Source: Dipodascopsis uninucleata var. uninucleata
Taxonomy: Eukaryota; Ascomycota; Lipomycetes; Lipomycetales; Lipomycetaceae
Direction of reading: 5' to 3'
Assembly: GCA_030568195.1 (NCBI GenBank)
Contig: JAJLTO010000007.1
Location: 372,001 to 436,000 of the forward strand
DNA length: 64,000 nt
Shown here: positions 1 through 10,674 of the stretch, one piece after another
Numbering within the stretch: position 1 is the first letter of the stretch
Layout: every line of letters starts with the position of its first letter
Notes under the pieces: generated by a model
The model's input: the letters and a program-made list of their open reading frames with translations, nothing else
Database searches by the model: none
What the model was told of the DNA's origin: nothing
Translations under genes and position numbers: made by a program

Positions 1-33
1 GATGAGGGTGTTGCATTAGTGTACAATATCTAG
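1..33 (+). CDS. possible 3' end of an upstream gene (partial)
   Basis: Frame 1 is open from the window edge and reads DEGVALVYNI before a TAG at 31-33. It could be the last ten codons of a plus-strand gene that lies outside the window. The stretch is far too short to identify and may be chance. Confidence 0.2.
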   Translation, partial: DEGVALVYNI

Positions 34-416
34 ATTGACAGTTCCGCGATTTCAATATTCGCGGCTGTCCAATATTAAGAGCTGGGTAGACTATCTTAAC
101 GAAATCTACCGACTCAATTTTAATAGTAATTCTCTAAATATTACATATATGCGTATAACATATTATACTTTTATAAAAAATTAGTTCTCGTGAGGTGGTT
201 GAATAATTTGTGAAAAATTTGTGTAATTTTTGGTCAGAATGGAAACCAACCATCGCTGAGCCGCACTATCACGGTGACTCGCACATTACTGGCGCTCGCG
301 TCTAATTTCACTTTTTCTTACTATATTACGGGCTTGAAGAAGCTCTTTTCACTATAATGGTATATTAGAAATATCGGCTGTTTTTATATTACTATTTGCA
401 TATCGGGCTTAATCTA

Positions 417-554
417 ATGTCAAGTTGGCTATCACTGTTAGCCTTATTTCTCGGAATAAAGTACATAGCTCGAGGTGCTATTTCGAAGGAAATGGCTGAT
501 TTAGTGGGAGAGGAGGTTCGATCAAGCTGGTCGGCATCTGAATTCAGGCTCTGA
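417..554 (+). CDS. candidate 45-residue membrane microprotein
   Basis: An intronless ATG-to-TGA frame encodes 45 residues. Residues 3-18 are hydrophobic (WLSLLALFLGIKYIA), followed by a mixed charged tail that includes EMADLVGEEVRSS. The pattern of one N-terminal membrane segment and a soluble tail is typical of small mitochondrial or ER subunits, but I do not recognise the family. The opposite strand is also open across much of this block (392-634) without a usable ATG, which I take as a shadow. Support is composition and frame only. Confidence 0.35.
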   Translation: MSSWLSLLALFLGIKYIARGAISKEMADLVGEEVRSSWSASEFRL

Positions 555-941
555 CTGGGATACTTTTGATATAATTGGTAATATGGATAGATTTTTTGCA
601 AGGGATGTCTATTGATCCAATATAGAGCTATCAATACATAATAATACTAATAGCAATTCTGCAATCCTGTTCTTCTCCTTCACGGAATATTTTCTGTTTC
701 TTTCTTCTTCTTCACGTTATATAATATACTCTCCTCCTTTCCAAGAAGAATCAGGTATATTTTACGAAATATATATTCATACGCTTTGTTTGAATTTTAG
801 GAAATAGTTCTTTTCTCCTTTCTAAGCTCGTGCTTATTATATCTGACCTGTTAAATAGATATCAGAGATAAATTATCCATTATCGATAGATATCTCGTAT
901 TAACCGCGATAAATATAACGTCTAGTTAATACAGAACCAAA
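555..941. other. gene-free stretch upstream of the 942 gene
   Basis: It holds pyrimidine-rich tracts around 671-740, common in fungal promoters, and an AT-rich leader. The A-rich context just before the ATG at 942 favours that start. No further coding sequence was seen. Confidence 0.5.
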
Positions 942-2807
942 ATGGATAACTATTCGAGTCCGATCAAGAATTTCGTGCCTCCTATTTCGCTCGAAACTGA
1001 GCCAGATCCTGAACACAAGGCGGCTGAGAGTGTGGAGACGAACACGACGAAATACACGAAGACTATGAGTCCTGTTAACGGTGGACAGCGATCACCATAT
1101 CCGTTTATGAAAGCTACCAGTGTCATGGGTGCTGATAGATTTAAGATTTCCCAAAGCTATGTTCATAGCCACGTCGACAATGCCGAGGATAGCTCTTCAT
1201 CTCCAGAAGTCTCCCCAACCTCTACGGCATCGAGCTATTATGCAAACGAATACGACATAGAGTTTGATGAGAAACTTGATCCCGAAATATTCGGTAGCAG
1301 AGATGATATGGTCATGGTTATAATGAATGATCCGCCAGTAACCGTGAAGGATATCGAGACAAAGGAGATTGAGGAAATTTCCAAAGAGTACGAAAAGGAA
1401 AATGTTGAGATCGATACGAGCGACGAAGAAATCGAACGGATAGAGAAGGTGCCTGAGGTTGATGTTGAGAGAGTACCTGATCAGAGAGAGACATCAGAAG
1501 ATTTTAACTATGCGCTTGCTTACTGGCGTCAATTAGAGAATACCTCGCTAGAAATGAAGGCTGCTGAAATAAAGCAGCGACGAGAGAGGAAGCCTATGGG
1601 CTACAAAGCGAATCCTGATAACATAGATCACACACTCTCTTCTGTGGCAAGCTCAGAGATATATCATGATAAACCATATTCTTCTAAAAAGATTGAAGAA
1701 GACATTATAGAAGAAGATCCTGAGACGCCTGTTGCGCATCAAGCTCGCGAAGCTCTTAAGGAGATCAATGATATTAACAAAAGAGTTATGGTGGTTGAGA
1801 AGGAAGGATTTCCTGTAAAGGCAGAGATTTTTGGAGATAATGGTGATGAAATGTTTGATAAAGACCAAGACCCTTACTTTATGACTGACGATGAAGAAGA
1901 GGACTATATTGATGACTTAGAAACACCAAAAGCTGAAGCAGATAATGCTAAATTCCATGAATACGCAGAGTGTGAATATCCAGTCGAGGCTGATGGTAAT
2001 GGTATACACGAACCAATGAGTCCTGTCAGTGATTCATCGGATTTTTCCTCTCCAATGTCCGCAGGCACCATTGATGAATTCCCATTTTCTAGATATCCAC
2101 GTACAGTTATATATAGAGACTTAGTTAATGGAAGACATCACGATGCTGCTAATGGTCAATTACCCACAATTATTGTACAACCACCATCAGAAGCTGACTC
2201 AATGAGCTACAGATCACTTCATTCCCTTGATCAAATTGCTCCAGAGCAGCTAGCAGAAGAGTATATGGTTCAAAATATGCCAAAAGTTCCAGAGCAGTTG
2301 AAACAGGTACAACCAGAACCTTCTAATAGAGGTATTATCCCTCTGTTTGCCGGAGCACTGAAGCAGGCTTCTCCTAACGAGGAATCTTCTTTCTCTCCAA
2401 GCTCTCATCTCAACTTCTTGAAAGAAATTAACTTTAATGGTCTCCAGCCATTGGATCCTCTTACATTGGCCGACAATAGAAGCATTTTTGATACTAAACT
2501 CCCAGAGATGCCTGAAGAAGAGGAGTCCCATTGGTCCTCATATCTTCTCTTCCCATTCTTGGCTGTCTTTGGCCGTGCTCCTGGACAGAGCCGATTCTTG
2601 AAGTCCAGCAAAGAAGGTGCCGCTCAGACACTTTTGAGCAGTGTTACTACTACCCCAGAGGAGCAATTAGAGGCTGAGATGCGTCGCCAGAAACTCTTAT
2701 GGAATGTATTTGGTATTTTATTGACTGGTATTTTACTCGGAGGTGTCGTTGCTGGCGTCCTTATCTACTACTTTGGACGAGGCGGAGATCCTGGTGTTCT
2801 TGCTTAA
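942..2807 (+). CDS. unrecognised acidic protein with a C-terminal membrane anchor
   Basis: A single exon of 621 codons; I do not recognise the family. About 580 residues are hydrophilic and low in order: Ser/Pro-rich patches near the start, then a long Glu/Asp-rich middle (roughly residues 130-340). A strong hydrophobic segment spans about residues 585-611 and only ten residues follow it, so the protein looks tail-anchored with its bulk in the cytosol. A weaker hydrophobic patch (SYLLFPFLAVFG) lies about 40 residues before the anchor and is followed by basic residues. The start has a good context (ACCAAAATGG). The tail-anchored topology is inference from hydrophobicity. Confidence 0.85.
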   Translation: MDNYSSPIKNFVPPISLETEPDPEHKAAESVETNTTKYTKTMSPVNGGQRSPYPFMKATSVMGADRFKISQSYVHSHVDNAEDSSSSPEVSPTSTASSYYANEYDIEFDEKLDPEIFGSRDDMVMVIMNDPPVTVKDIETKEIEEISKEYEKENVEIDTSDEEIERIEKVPEVDVERVPDQRETSEDFNYALAYWRQLENTSLEMKAAEIKQRRERKPMGYKANPDNIDHTLSSVASSEIYHDKPYSSKKIEEDIIEEDPETPVAHQAREALKEINDINKRVMVVEKEGFPVKAEIFGDNGDEMFDKDQDPYFMTDDEEEDYIDDLETPKAEADNAKFHEYAECEYPVEADGNGIHEPMSPVSDSSDFSSPMSAGTIDEFPFSRYPRTVIYRDLVNGRHHDAANGQLPTIIVQPPSEADSMSYRSLHSLDQIAPEQLAEEYMVQNMPKVPEQLKQVQPEPSNRGIIPLFAGALKQASPNEESSFSPSSHLNFLKEINFNGLQPLDPLTLADNRSIFDTKLPEMPEEEESHWSSYLLFPFLAVFGRAPGQSRFLKSSKEGAAQTLLSSVTTTPEEQLEAEMRRQKLLWNVFGILLTGILLGGVVAGVLIYYFGRGGDPGVLA

Positions 2808-3712
2808 GTAGAGTAATGTATCAATTTGTATAATGAGTGATAGTAGATACGACGAAGAGTACCGTCGAATGAAACTACAATTTCTGATGTTGTCTTTATT
2901 ATTACTGATAATCTGCTATTTCTCCTTTTCAAGATGTTGCATTCTTTTTCAAGAATCTGCGAGACGAGAATTTTACAGCTATAGGTGTAGTGGTAATTTA
3001 TTATATCTATGCGTATATATTTAACATGATGAGAGACTGTTCTGAATTTGTATTCTTTTAACGGTGTGTTCTTTTTCTTGCACTCTTTTCTCATCTTACA
3101 TTATCCGGCAGTTGGCTACATAGTCCTATAAAAAGGAATTGGAAAATAGAGAAAAAAATCTATCTTTATTTTTATCTTTTTGTTCGAGTTTCTTTCTACG
3201 GTATCTGTATACTTTGTTGATATTTGATTTTACAGCTCAATCATGATTTTGATAGGTTAAAGTAGATAATAGTACCCAATGTAATCATTGACTATACTGT
3301 GATGTACAGCAACCGTAGTATTCATTACAGTGAAACGAAATGATACGAAACTGCTTTCGGGATGAAAGCTTATATTATTTCAAAATCGCAGATATCTAAT
3401 TGCATTTTTCTTCGCTTATTTTTGATCAAAAGAAGGCTGCTCTTGACATGTTTGCTTACTTATACTAGTGTTACGTAAATCCATAATGAATATATTATAC
3501 ATTCAAAACACAAACGGCCTAAAATTAGAATATTAAAACGTAAGTCAAAACTGGAAAAAGCGAAATATCGAATACAAAGCCAAAAATATTTCTTCAAGAA
3601 AATAAGAAGACATATAATAGATCAAAATTAGAAGTATACGGTTATCAAAAAAAGAACGTCAAAAATACACCAGCTACCAAAGAAAGGTAGGAGAAATCGA
3701 AATTGCTAACTA
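2808..3712. other. gene-free stretch between convergent genes
   Basis: AT-rich 3' flanks of the 942 gene and the Osh6-like gene. Two overlapping, opposite ORFs near 2804-3094 are discussed among the rejected items. Nothing else convincing was seen. Confidence 0.5.
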
Positions 3713-5388
3713 TTATGATTCGTGAGACGAAGGAATGTCAAATTCGTGAGATACAGACTGACCCTCGAGAATAGGAACAATCGACAAGATCTGCTTAGCT
3801 TGCTCCTCAGGCGCACCAGTAATTTCCTTATGAATTTTCCATTCCAGAGGTAAAGGTACCTCTGTGAAAAATCTAGGATGCCATTCCACACCTTCCTCTT
3901 CCCGCTTTTTAGCTTCTTGCCGTTGATTTTCCTCAATAAGATATTTCTCATTGGTAGCAGTGTTATGGTCACGATTTGCAAGAGCGTCAGTAACCTTTTT
4001 CCAGAGTCGCCTAGACTCCAAAGGCTCTTGCTCACTGAGTGGTCGAACGATAGGGAATACAGGTTTTGCTTTACTGGAATCGAAAAACACCGATTTTTTG
4101 CCAGTTCTCACATCTTTAATTTCCATAAGTTCATTCCACTTCCCAGTTATTTCGTATAAAATGTCGCCAGAAGAAATACGCATAATTTTTCCTTGAATTG
4201 CATTATAAGTTCCGCTAATAAATCCTTTGACCTTAAATTCGATATCAGCCATTAGGTCATTTCCTAGGCACTTGACGAAAGAATGATCACCCAATTCATA
4301 CTTCAGCTTTCCTATTAAAATATTACGAGCATACATATTTGGCTGTGTGAGCTCATATGTTTCAGTCGCACCGCGAATATCTTCTCTATCGAGAAAAGTT
4401 AGATAGGCAACACCCTCCATTAAACTAGCAGCTGAGTTTCCAAGAAATCTTGAACGGGGGATTAAAGTTCCGTCGATTCGTATATGATTTTCAGGAGACA
4501 TATAAAAGTAGCTTGATTTTGGAGGATGGTGCGAGGTCTGTTCGGAAATATAATAGGCTTTCGTGCCGTCCTCGAATGTCCAATGACAAGTGAAGTGCTC
4601 ACTAAGAACAGGATTCAATGGTTTCTTGACAGCCTTTGGCGTTATATGCCACCCAGAAATATACCACTGTCAAAAGAAACGTCAATCTTAATGCTCCTAA
4701 AATATTAGATTTACAACTGTACTTACTCGAACAACATTAACAAAACGGTCAACCATATCGTCGCTAGAATGCGCTTGTAATAACAGTTCGGGGTGCGCTA
4801 ATTGGTTAGTGATCCTTTCTAGCATAGACTTTCTCTCCAAGATAAAAGTCGGTAAAGTGATTCTTGATAAGTCTGAACCAGGTCTAAGCGATGATATGAT
4901 ACTGAGAAGAACATTCTTTTGGTCGTCGTCTTCAACCTCATCGATATCTACAGAAAAAAAAGAGTCAGTACCTAGATTCACTATATTATTATCATAATGA
5001 TTCTTCAGCCAACTATAGGAGTCTAAACTCCCTATCGCAACAGAACGTACCGTCAATCGACTCCTGACTTGTCTCTTTGGTAGTAACTATATTATTAAGA
5101 GACAGAAGTTAGCAATTTCTTAATTGTGCTGTTTTACCAACTTTCAAGGTGTCTGTTCTGAGTCTGGAACTCTCAATTACAATAAGTCTTGTAATAAGTC
5201 CTTTTAGTCCAATAGTTCTTTTGCGTACACCCAGCATACACAAAATATATCTCCATTCACTTAAATAACAAGAAAATGGAAATAACAATAATGACAGCCA
5301 AGTTTCTTATTGCAATATAGCACTAATGTTATACACTGCAAGTAGCGCATTTCAGCTTCAACTCACGTCCTAATACTCCAAATGGCAT
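3713..5388 (-). CDS. OSH6: Osh6/Osh7-type phosphatidylserine/PI4P exchange protein
   Basis: Four exons (5367-5388, 5051-5086, 4727-4947, 3713-4666) join in phase to give 410 residues. The product is an oxysterol-binding-related domain with little else. The signature EQTSHHPP lies near residues 135-142, and the segment TLPTFILERKSMLERITNQL matches the lid and PS-binding region of yeast Osh6/Osh7 rather than sterol-binding Osh4. WYISGWHITPKAVKKPLNP and RPLSEQ..ESRRLWKKV are also family hallmarks. Family members move phosphatidylserine from the ER to the plasma membrane in exchange for PI4P. The first two exons are tiny (22 and 36 nt). Intron 1 (280 nt) has a GTGAGT donor and a GCTAAC branch. 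Confidence 0.92.
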
Positions 5389-5550
5389 TTTGAACTGTAC
5401 GTCTCGGTTGGTCCTTGCTATACTATCAATCGAATAGTTTACTTGAGTCCTTATATTCTATTTCACAACTGTATTTCTCTCTCAAGCACTGTATAATCAA
5501 TCTAATATCAGTTAATATCTTGATTGTGTTGTTCAAGATTTAAATTCTAG

Positions 5551-5977
5551 CAAGAATCTTTTTGCTGGTCGTTGAAAAAGCTCCTGATATACCCAAGCCC
5601 AGAACTGAGGGACAGTAAGACCAAACAAGATAAGGTATAACCAGCACAGCGATACAAAGAGGGAAATGTCCAGGAATCAGTATTAAATGGAATATCGCCT
5701 TATGGACAAATAAAGCCTAATATACTGACCAATTATTCTAAGAGAAATGTTAAGCTATAGAAATGGAAATACATATGGCTAGGAGAGACATCAATCATCT
5801 ACATACATACAATAGATTTATGGCATCAAATTAAATGATATCTTGGGAACATTTGGACATTCATTGAAACCATGTGTGTCAACAAGTTTTGAAATAACTA
5901 AGGGCCAGCTTTACAAGACTTATGACTGTATTCAAATAGGAGAAACAATCTCTAACCTATATGAGGAGATAATATGA
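5551..5977 (+). CDS. unrecognised spliced gene, 5' end not found
   Basis: Two well-formed exons end the gene. One ends at 5748 and the last runs 5816-5977 (54 codons, TGA). They join in phase 0 across a 67-nt intron with a weak GTTAAG donor and an ATAG acceptor. The last exon contains GIKLNDILGTFGH and EITKGQLYKTYDCIQIGETI. An upstream exon at 5551-5614 has a TTCTAG acceptor and a GTAAGA donor and feeds phase 1 into the next exon, which may begin at 5645, 5659 or 5688. No start codon was found; it may lie further left, facing the Osh6 gene. I do not recognise the protein. The opposite strand is also open over 5540-5720 but is broken across the last exon. Confidence 0.45.
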
Positions 5978-6111
5978 TCAGATTAAGTCCATATACTTGA
6001 ACTGGTGACAAGTGGGATGCTGATAAGACTATGGCAGGCCATCCCAATTAATAATAGAAGAAATAGCTAAATTATCTGTGATGGAAGTATGCTAGGAATA
6101 ATTATACTATA

Positions 6112-7924
6112 TTATACTGCAGAGAACGTTGCCGTGTATTCTGTTTGGGATCGTATATTACTGGACTCGGTCATCCTGGAAGAGGCACTGGAAACTGTTG
6201 AGAACTTCCAACCAGTAACGGTTGAGTATTCCCAAGACCAACCTTTCCAAACACCTCCCTTCTTTCCATCTGCCCACGTATTCCGGAAAGCTAACTCTTC
6301 ATCAAGGCTTACAGAATTTGACCAACTATTTTCGGTGTATCCGAAGTTACCAGATCCTATCATACTAGCACTACTCCTTTCATAACCGATATCACTGTTA
6401 CTTCCGAACCTATCATAATGCAGAAGCCCCCATTCCTTAGCGAAAACAGCATCTTTCCCAACGCATCTTGTTGCATAAGTTATTGTAAGATCTTTATTAG
6501 AGATATGATCAGTTAGCAGGTGAATTAGCCAATGACAGTTATATGAGGTCACAGACGATGGGGTAAAAAGATCTGTAAATATCGCTGTTCGCAAGTTAGG
6601 AAGAATTATTCCATTGTTATTACCGAGAAATCGGGAGTTTGCAGGTGCAATTGGTAAGAAAACAAGATTGTTCCTTGATAAATTCGAAAAATGCACAACT
6701 TGGTCAGATGAAATAGGTGATATAGATGTAGTTGTCGACGACAGAGGAGGACTGGCATGTGAGATATAACTGGCAGTTGAGGATGATGCTGAGTCTTCAG
6801 GAGACGCATTAGAAGTTGGCCGAAATAATAGGACTGGTGACGAAGAGTGCAGACTGTTCGCTCCATGATACCCTATCGTTGAATGTATTGAAGACCAGCT
6901 TCCACTCACGGGACCATCAGGGTTAGCTACTGTTGCTAGTTCCGGAGGAATTGTGTAGTAGCCAAGGTGATCAAGTCCTATCGAAGGTGGGTATGCATTA
7001 CTACCGAGGGTTCTAAACTCAAAGCATGCAGCAAGATTAACATTTTGTAGTTGAAGATATCTAATTTTGTCAAAATTGTAGTGCAGAAGTCGGCTGACTC
7101 TTTTTTCATATATACAGTTGGATGTACATGAAAGAAGATGTGCTCTGTATACAAACTTCTGTAAATTGTTATAAACACCAACAGGAATAACGCGACCTTG
7201 GTCTAAATAAAACTCCTTTATTCCTTGAGGTAAAAAATCCATAAACATAGGAGGCATTACCAGAGTATCAAACACATTCCAATGAAAGCAACTAACATTA
7301 GAATACTCTGACAACGCTTCGAAAAACTGCACTAGAAAATTAGAGAATGCAAATATCAGCTTATTTCGATAATTTGGAGTGATGATTCTCGGGTAAGAAA
7401 CTGGATCAGGATCTCGAATGGAAACTATTTTCACAAAAGCACCCGTTGGTCTGTATGATACATTATAGAAAAGGAATTCGTCAGCAAAATTGACCTGTTG
7501 ACACTGATACGGTCACTAGAATGGAATACTTAACTTACCCTCTAACAACCCTTAGCAGCTTTTCGTGTACGTCAGACAGTTCAGATACACGTAACATAAC
7601 CATTCGATATAATATTGGCGTACATATGTAGTTGAGCCTCTTGCATACCAAAGCTACTTTACAAATAGTTCCATAGAAACTTGTTCCTCGTCGGTTGCGA
7701 TGTCTATGTGTCGGTCGCACTACTGCATCAAAGTCGTCTTCATCGACGTTAGCTTCATTGCTCAATACATTTACTATATCAGCTCGTTCACTACCCTCTA
7801 CTTCTCGCTCTGTATCCTTCTCACTGTTTCTATGTGGTATATCCGGTATAATTTCTGTGCATGGTGCTAAGAATGCTACAATCTTTTCCAAAATTTCGTC
7901 CGGGAGGCTATCTAAACGTGCCAT
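6112..7924 (-). CDS. F-box protein
   Basis: Two exons (7539-7924 and 6112-7450), with a GTAAGT donor and a CAG acceptor, give 574 residues. The N-terminus (LDSLPDEILEKIVAFLAP, about residues 5-22) is an F-box start, and the box is completed near residues 85-105 by CKVALVCKRLNYICTPILYR after an acidic insert. F-box proteins bind Skp1 and bring substrates to SCF ubiquitin ligases. The remaining about 450 residues have no repeat I recognise; a Ser-rich loop sits in the middle and the C-terminus is Ser/Thr-rich. The substrate cannot be inferred. An 87-residue candidate gene ends 41 bp upstream on the same strand. Confidence 0.75.
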
Positions 7925-7964
7925 ATCGCTTCTCTTTGGTTCTAGTACTCTGAATTCTTCGCTT

Positions 7965-8388
7965 CTATATCAGATACTTTAATTTCATTTCACAGATTGC
8001 TCCAATTTCTATACTTTGTCCGGCGTCTTTTAGCAGACAGCTTTGAGTAGCAATTTCTGCTAGTAAGAAGATCAGTAGATCTGCTGGGGTTCTATCTCGA
8101 CCTTTCTCACTATCTAAAACGCCGACCTCGAATAACTTTGCTTTTAGAACGGCAAATCACTATTAGTCTTCCGTATCAAAATCTTACAAAATTCCAGAAA
8201 GTTTCGTCTTTCTTTTGTCTAGCAATTATTCTAATTCATGTCTAAGTTTGCCTCCATGGAGAATTTGACTGTTAAACGAATATCCGATAAGCATGCAAGC
8301 TTTGCTCAGGCACAGGGCTTAATTACTGAGCAAGTAATTCAAAGTATTTGATTGCAGTTCGCGTGCTGTTTAAGTTTAATTTGTACAT
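7965..8388 (-). CDS. candidate 87-residue protein, three exons
   Basis: Exons 8327-8388, 8188-8218 and 7965-8135 join in phase (62, 31 and 171 nt) from an ATG to a TAG. Introns are 108 nt (GTAATT...TGCTAG) and 52 nt (GTAAGA...CAAAG, with an ACTAAT branch). The predicted protein is mixed charged and hydrophobic, for example KKDETFWNF, LDSEKGRDRTPADLLIFLLA and DAGQSIEIGAICEMK. I do not recognise it. The plus strand is also partly open here (64 codons without ATG near 8030-8240, plus a 37-codon ATG ORF at 8238-8351), so the strand is not certain. It sits between the F-box gene and MCH1. Confidence 0.4.
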
Positions 8389-8459
8389 AGTCGCATTGCA
8401 TATATATTATATCTGTAATGCTATATATGAAACTCTATTACATTCCCTACTCAGTGGGA

Positions 8460-8467
8460 TCACGTGA
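8460..8467. promoter_or_regulatory. TCACGTGA E-box palindrome upstream of MCH1
   Basis: A perfect 8-bp palindrome with a CACGTG core, 154 bp before the MCH1 start. Such cores bind bHLH factors of the Cbf1/Pho4 type. The 11-mer ATCACGTGAAT here recurs exactly upstream of DSS1. Confidence 0.4.
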
Positions 8468-8620
8468 ATATTATCACAGAAGCTTTAGTAAACTGGCTCC
8501 TTCAATCGCCTTTTTCATCTGAGAGCTACTCTAAGATCAGATTTACTTTCTGTTTATCTCGATCCGAGGGTTCGCGGAAGTTATTCAGGTATCTTTATAG
8601 AAACGTCGAGGTCGCTGGAG

Positions 8621-10376
8621 ATGCGGGAAGACCACACGAGCCAGGCCACGAGTTCTGTGGGTCTGACGCAACATGCTAGTTACCATGAGACTCTTAATCT
8701 TGTGGACGTCCATACAGATGACACAGTATCGAAGCATATAATATCTGATCAGGATGAAATAGTTTTTAACATAGAAGAGCATGAAAGCTCGATTATATTA
8801 CTGACTGATGAAAATAAGATGTTTCCTAATAATGATAGAGAGTACCGAGAGAAGCTACTGACGTTTGGCGCTGCGATGCTCTGTTGGTGAGTATTCATAT
8901 GAAAGTTAGTATTTATGTGAGCGCGATGCGAATCGATTCTAACATGTGATGTTCATTCAGTTCTTGCGGGGGCTCTATCATGCTGTTTTCCTTATATGCA
9001 CCTCAGTTTCAAACAGATTTGGGTTACACTCAAGTTCAGGTTAACGTGTTATCTATGCTTTCAGAAGTTGGAATGTATATGACGACGCCGTAAGTGACTA
9101 TTACTCGAGCGCATGTTATATTGATGGATTCAAATCTGACAAATACCACTCTAGGATTGTTGGAATAGCCGCAGATATATATGGATCTTCGATGCTTGCC
9201 TTAGCAGCAGCATTTTTTTTTATTCTGTCTTATGCTACCGCTGCTTGGGCGTATAGCATGCATCTACCGTACTTTGTCATGATGTTTTCTTTTCTTTTCA
9301 TTGGATGTGGAACCGCTTGCATATATTTTGGTTCCATTACTGCATGTGCCAAAACATTTTCACATAATAGGGGCCTTGCTCTTGGTCTTCCAATTACCGC
9401 GTATGGTGTTTCCAGCCTATGGGAATCACAGCTTACAGGTTTATTATTTATTGACCACGAGACAGGATATGTTCACGTCGCTAAGTTCTTTATCTTCTTT
9501 TCGGTATTTCTGGGTACTGTTGGTGTAGTAGCGTCGTTTGGATATAGATTTGGCTATGCCATTAATACTAGCTCACAGCAAAGGAAGCTCAAGACGAGCC
9601 ACACACAAGACGTGAGTGAAGCTACTGAAGAAAATGCATTGTTAGAGGTCCAGGAAGATAGCCAGATTTTGGATATTGCAAACGATGAAAGCAGTAATGA
9701 AGTAACAAGGAAACAAATGATAGCAGAGTTCCTAAAAGATGCCACTGCGTGGGGTCTCGCATTCGGTTTGTTTACAACTACAGGACCAGGAGAGATGTTT
9801 TTGAACAATATGGGTAGTATCATCAAGTCTTTAGGACCTGGAGGACCTAAAGCTACAACAAATGTTTCTATTATTTCATTTTCCTCCTCGATATCTAGAA
9901 TTCTTGCTGGGGGATTGGCAGATGCGATGGATTCCCCTAGGAGTAAAGTTCGAATCAGCAAAATGTGGCTAATGCTCTTTTTTGCCTTTCTATTGGCATT
10001 CGGACACTTATTTGTTGCCTTGGGAGGCTTAGATGTGAACAATGGATCTCTATTTTGGCTAGTTAGTATACTCTTGGGAACAGGATATGGTGCTATTTTT
10101 ACGCTCGCTCCTACTATAGTTTCTATTGTTTGGGGAGCTGAGAGATTTGGCACTAACTGGGGTGTTTTATTTTTGTTTCCTGCTACAGGTACAATTGTTT
10201 ATGAAGCCATTTATGCTGCAATCTATGATAGACATACTATAAATGGAAATCTGTGCTTTGGAGAGCAATGCTACCACTTGACCTTCGTAATAACCGCCAT
10301 TAGCTGTTTAATGGCGATTTTTACTTGGGCTTTGGTATGGAGGTTGGGATGGGCTCGGAGGCATGTTACAGTTTAG
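8621..10376 (+). CDS. MCH1: Mch1-like major facilitator transporter
   Basis: Three exons (8621-8886, 8961-9089, 9155-10376) give 538 residues in one frame. After a hydrophilic N-terminus of about 80 residues, the first membrane helix reads SCGGSIMLFSLYAPQFQTDL, then GYTQVQVNVLSMLSEVGMYM, as in yeast Mch1. A long cytosolic loop with acidic residues separates two sets of helices, giving about 12 in all. The C-terminal motif GTNWGVLFLFPA and the LCFGEQCY cysteine pair are also Mch1 features. Mch1 was named as a monocarboxylate transporter homologue, but the substrate is unknown in yeast and probably vacuolar. A TCACGTGA box lies upstream. Confidence 0.9.
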
Positions 10377-10557
10377 TTTAGTTTCATTCCAGAATTGGTG
10401 TTCAGTTAATGTTTCCTGTTAAATTTCACTTGCAGACATGTCAGTACCAGTTATTTATCACATTGAATGTGAGAAGCCTTCCAAAATGCTTCTTGAGCTG
10501 TAACAATCATCTTACAATTTCAATACTGGTCATGGTCGGGAGAATTGTAATTGTAAA

Positions 10558-10565
10558 TCACGTGA
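10558..10565. promoter_or_regulatory. TCACGTGA E-box palindrome upstream of DSS1
   Basis: It lies 110 bp before the DSS1 start, in the 298-bp gap after MCH1. It matches the MCH1 upstream site over 11 bp (ATCACGTGAAT). Co-regulation through a bHLH factor is inference. Confidence 0.35.
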
Positions 10566-10674
10566 ATTCAATACCAGCACTCCCAATAAAACTTCACTCA
10601 CAGATTTAAATTTTTTTATTTGGCTTTGATCTTGAAAAGCAGACTGTTTGCCAAATCTAGAGAAATAGATCTAT

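Noticed and set aside
392-634. 80-codon open frame on the minus strand
   Set aside because: It has no ATG start and overlaps the better 417-554 ORF.
2804-3094. 96-codon minus-strand ORF, and an opposing 63-codon plus ORF at 2833-3024
   Set aside because: Each is the other's shadow in an AT-rich 3' flank; the minus ORF overlaps the stop of the 942 gene and neither resembles a known protein. Could be revisited with transcripts.
8238-8351. 37-codon plus-strand ORF between the F-box gene and MCH1
   Set aside because: It lies opposite the exons and intron of a more consistent minus-strand model and matches nothing known.
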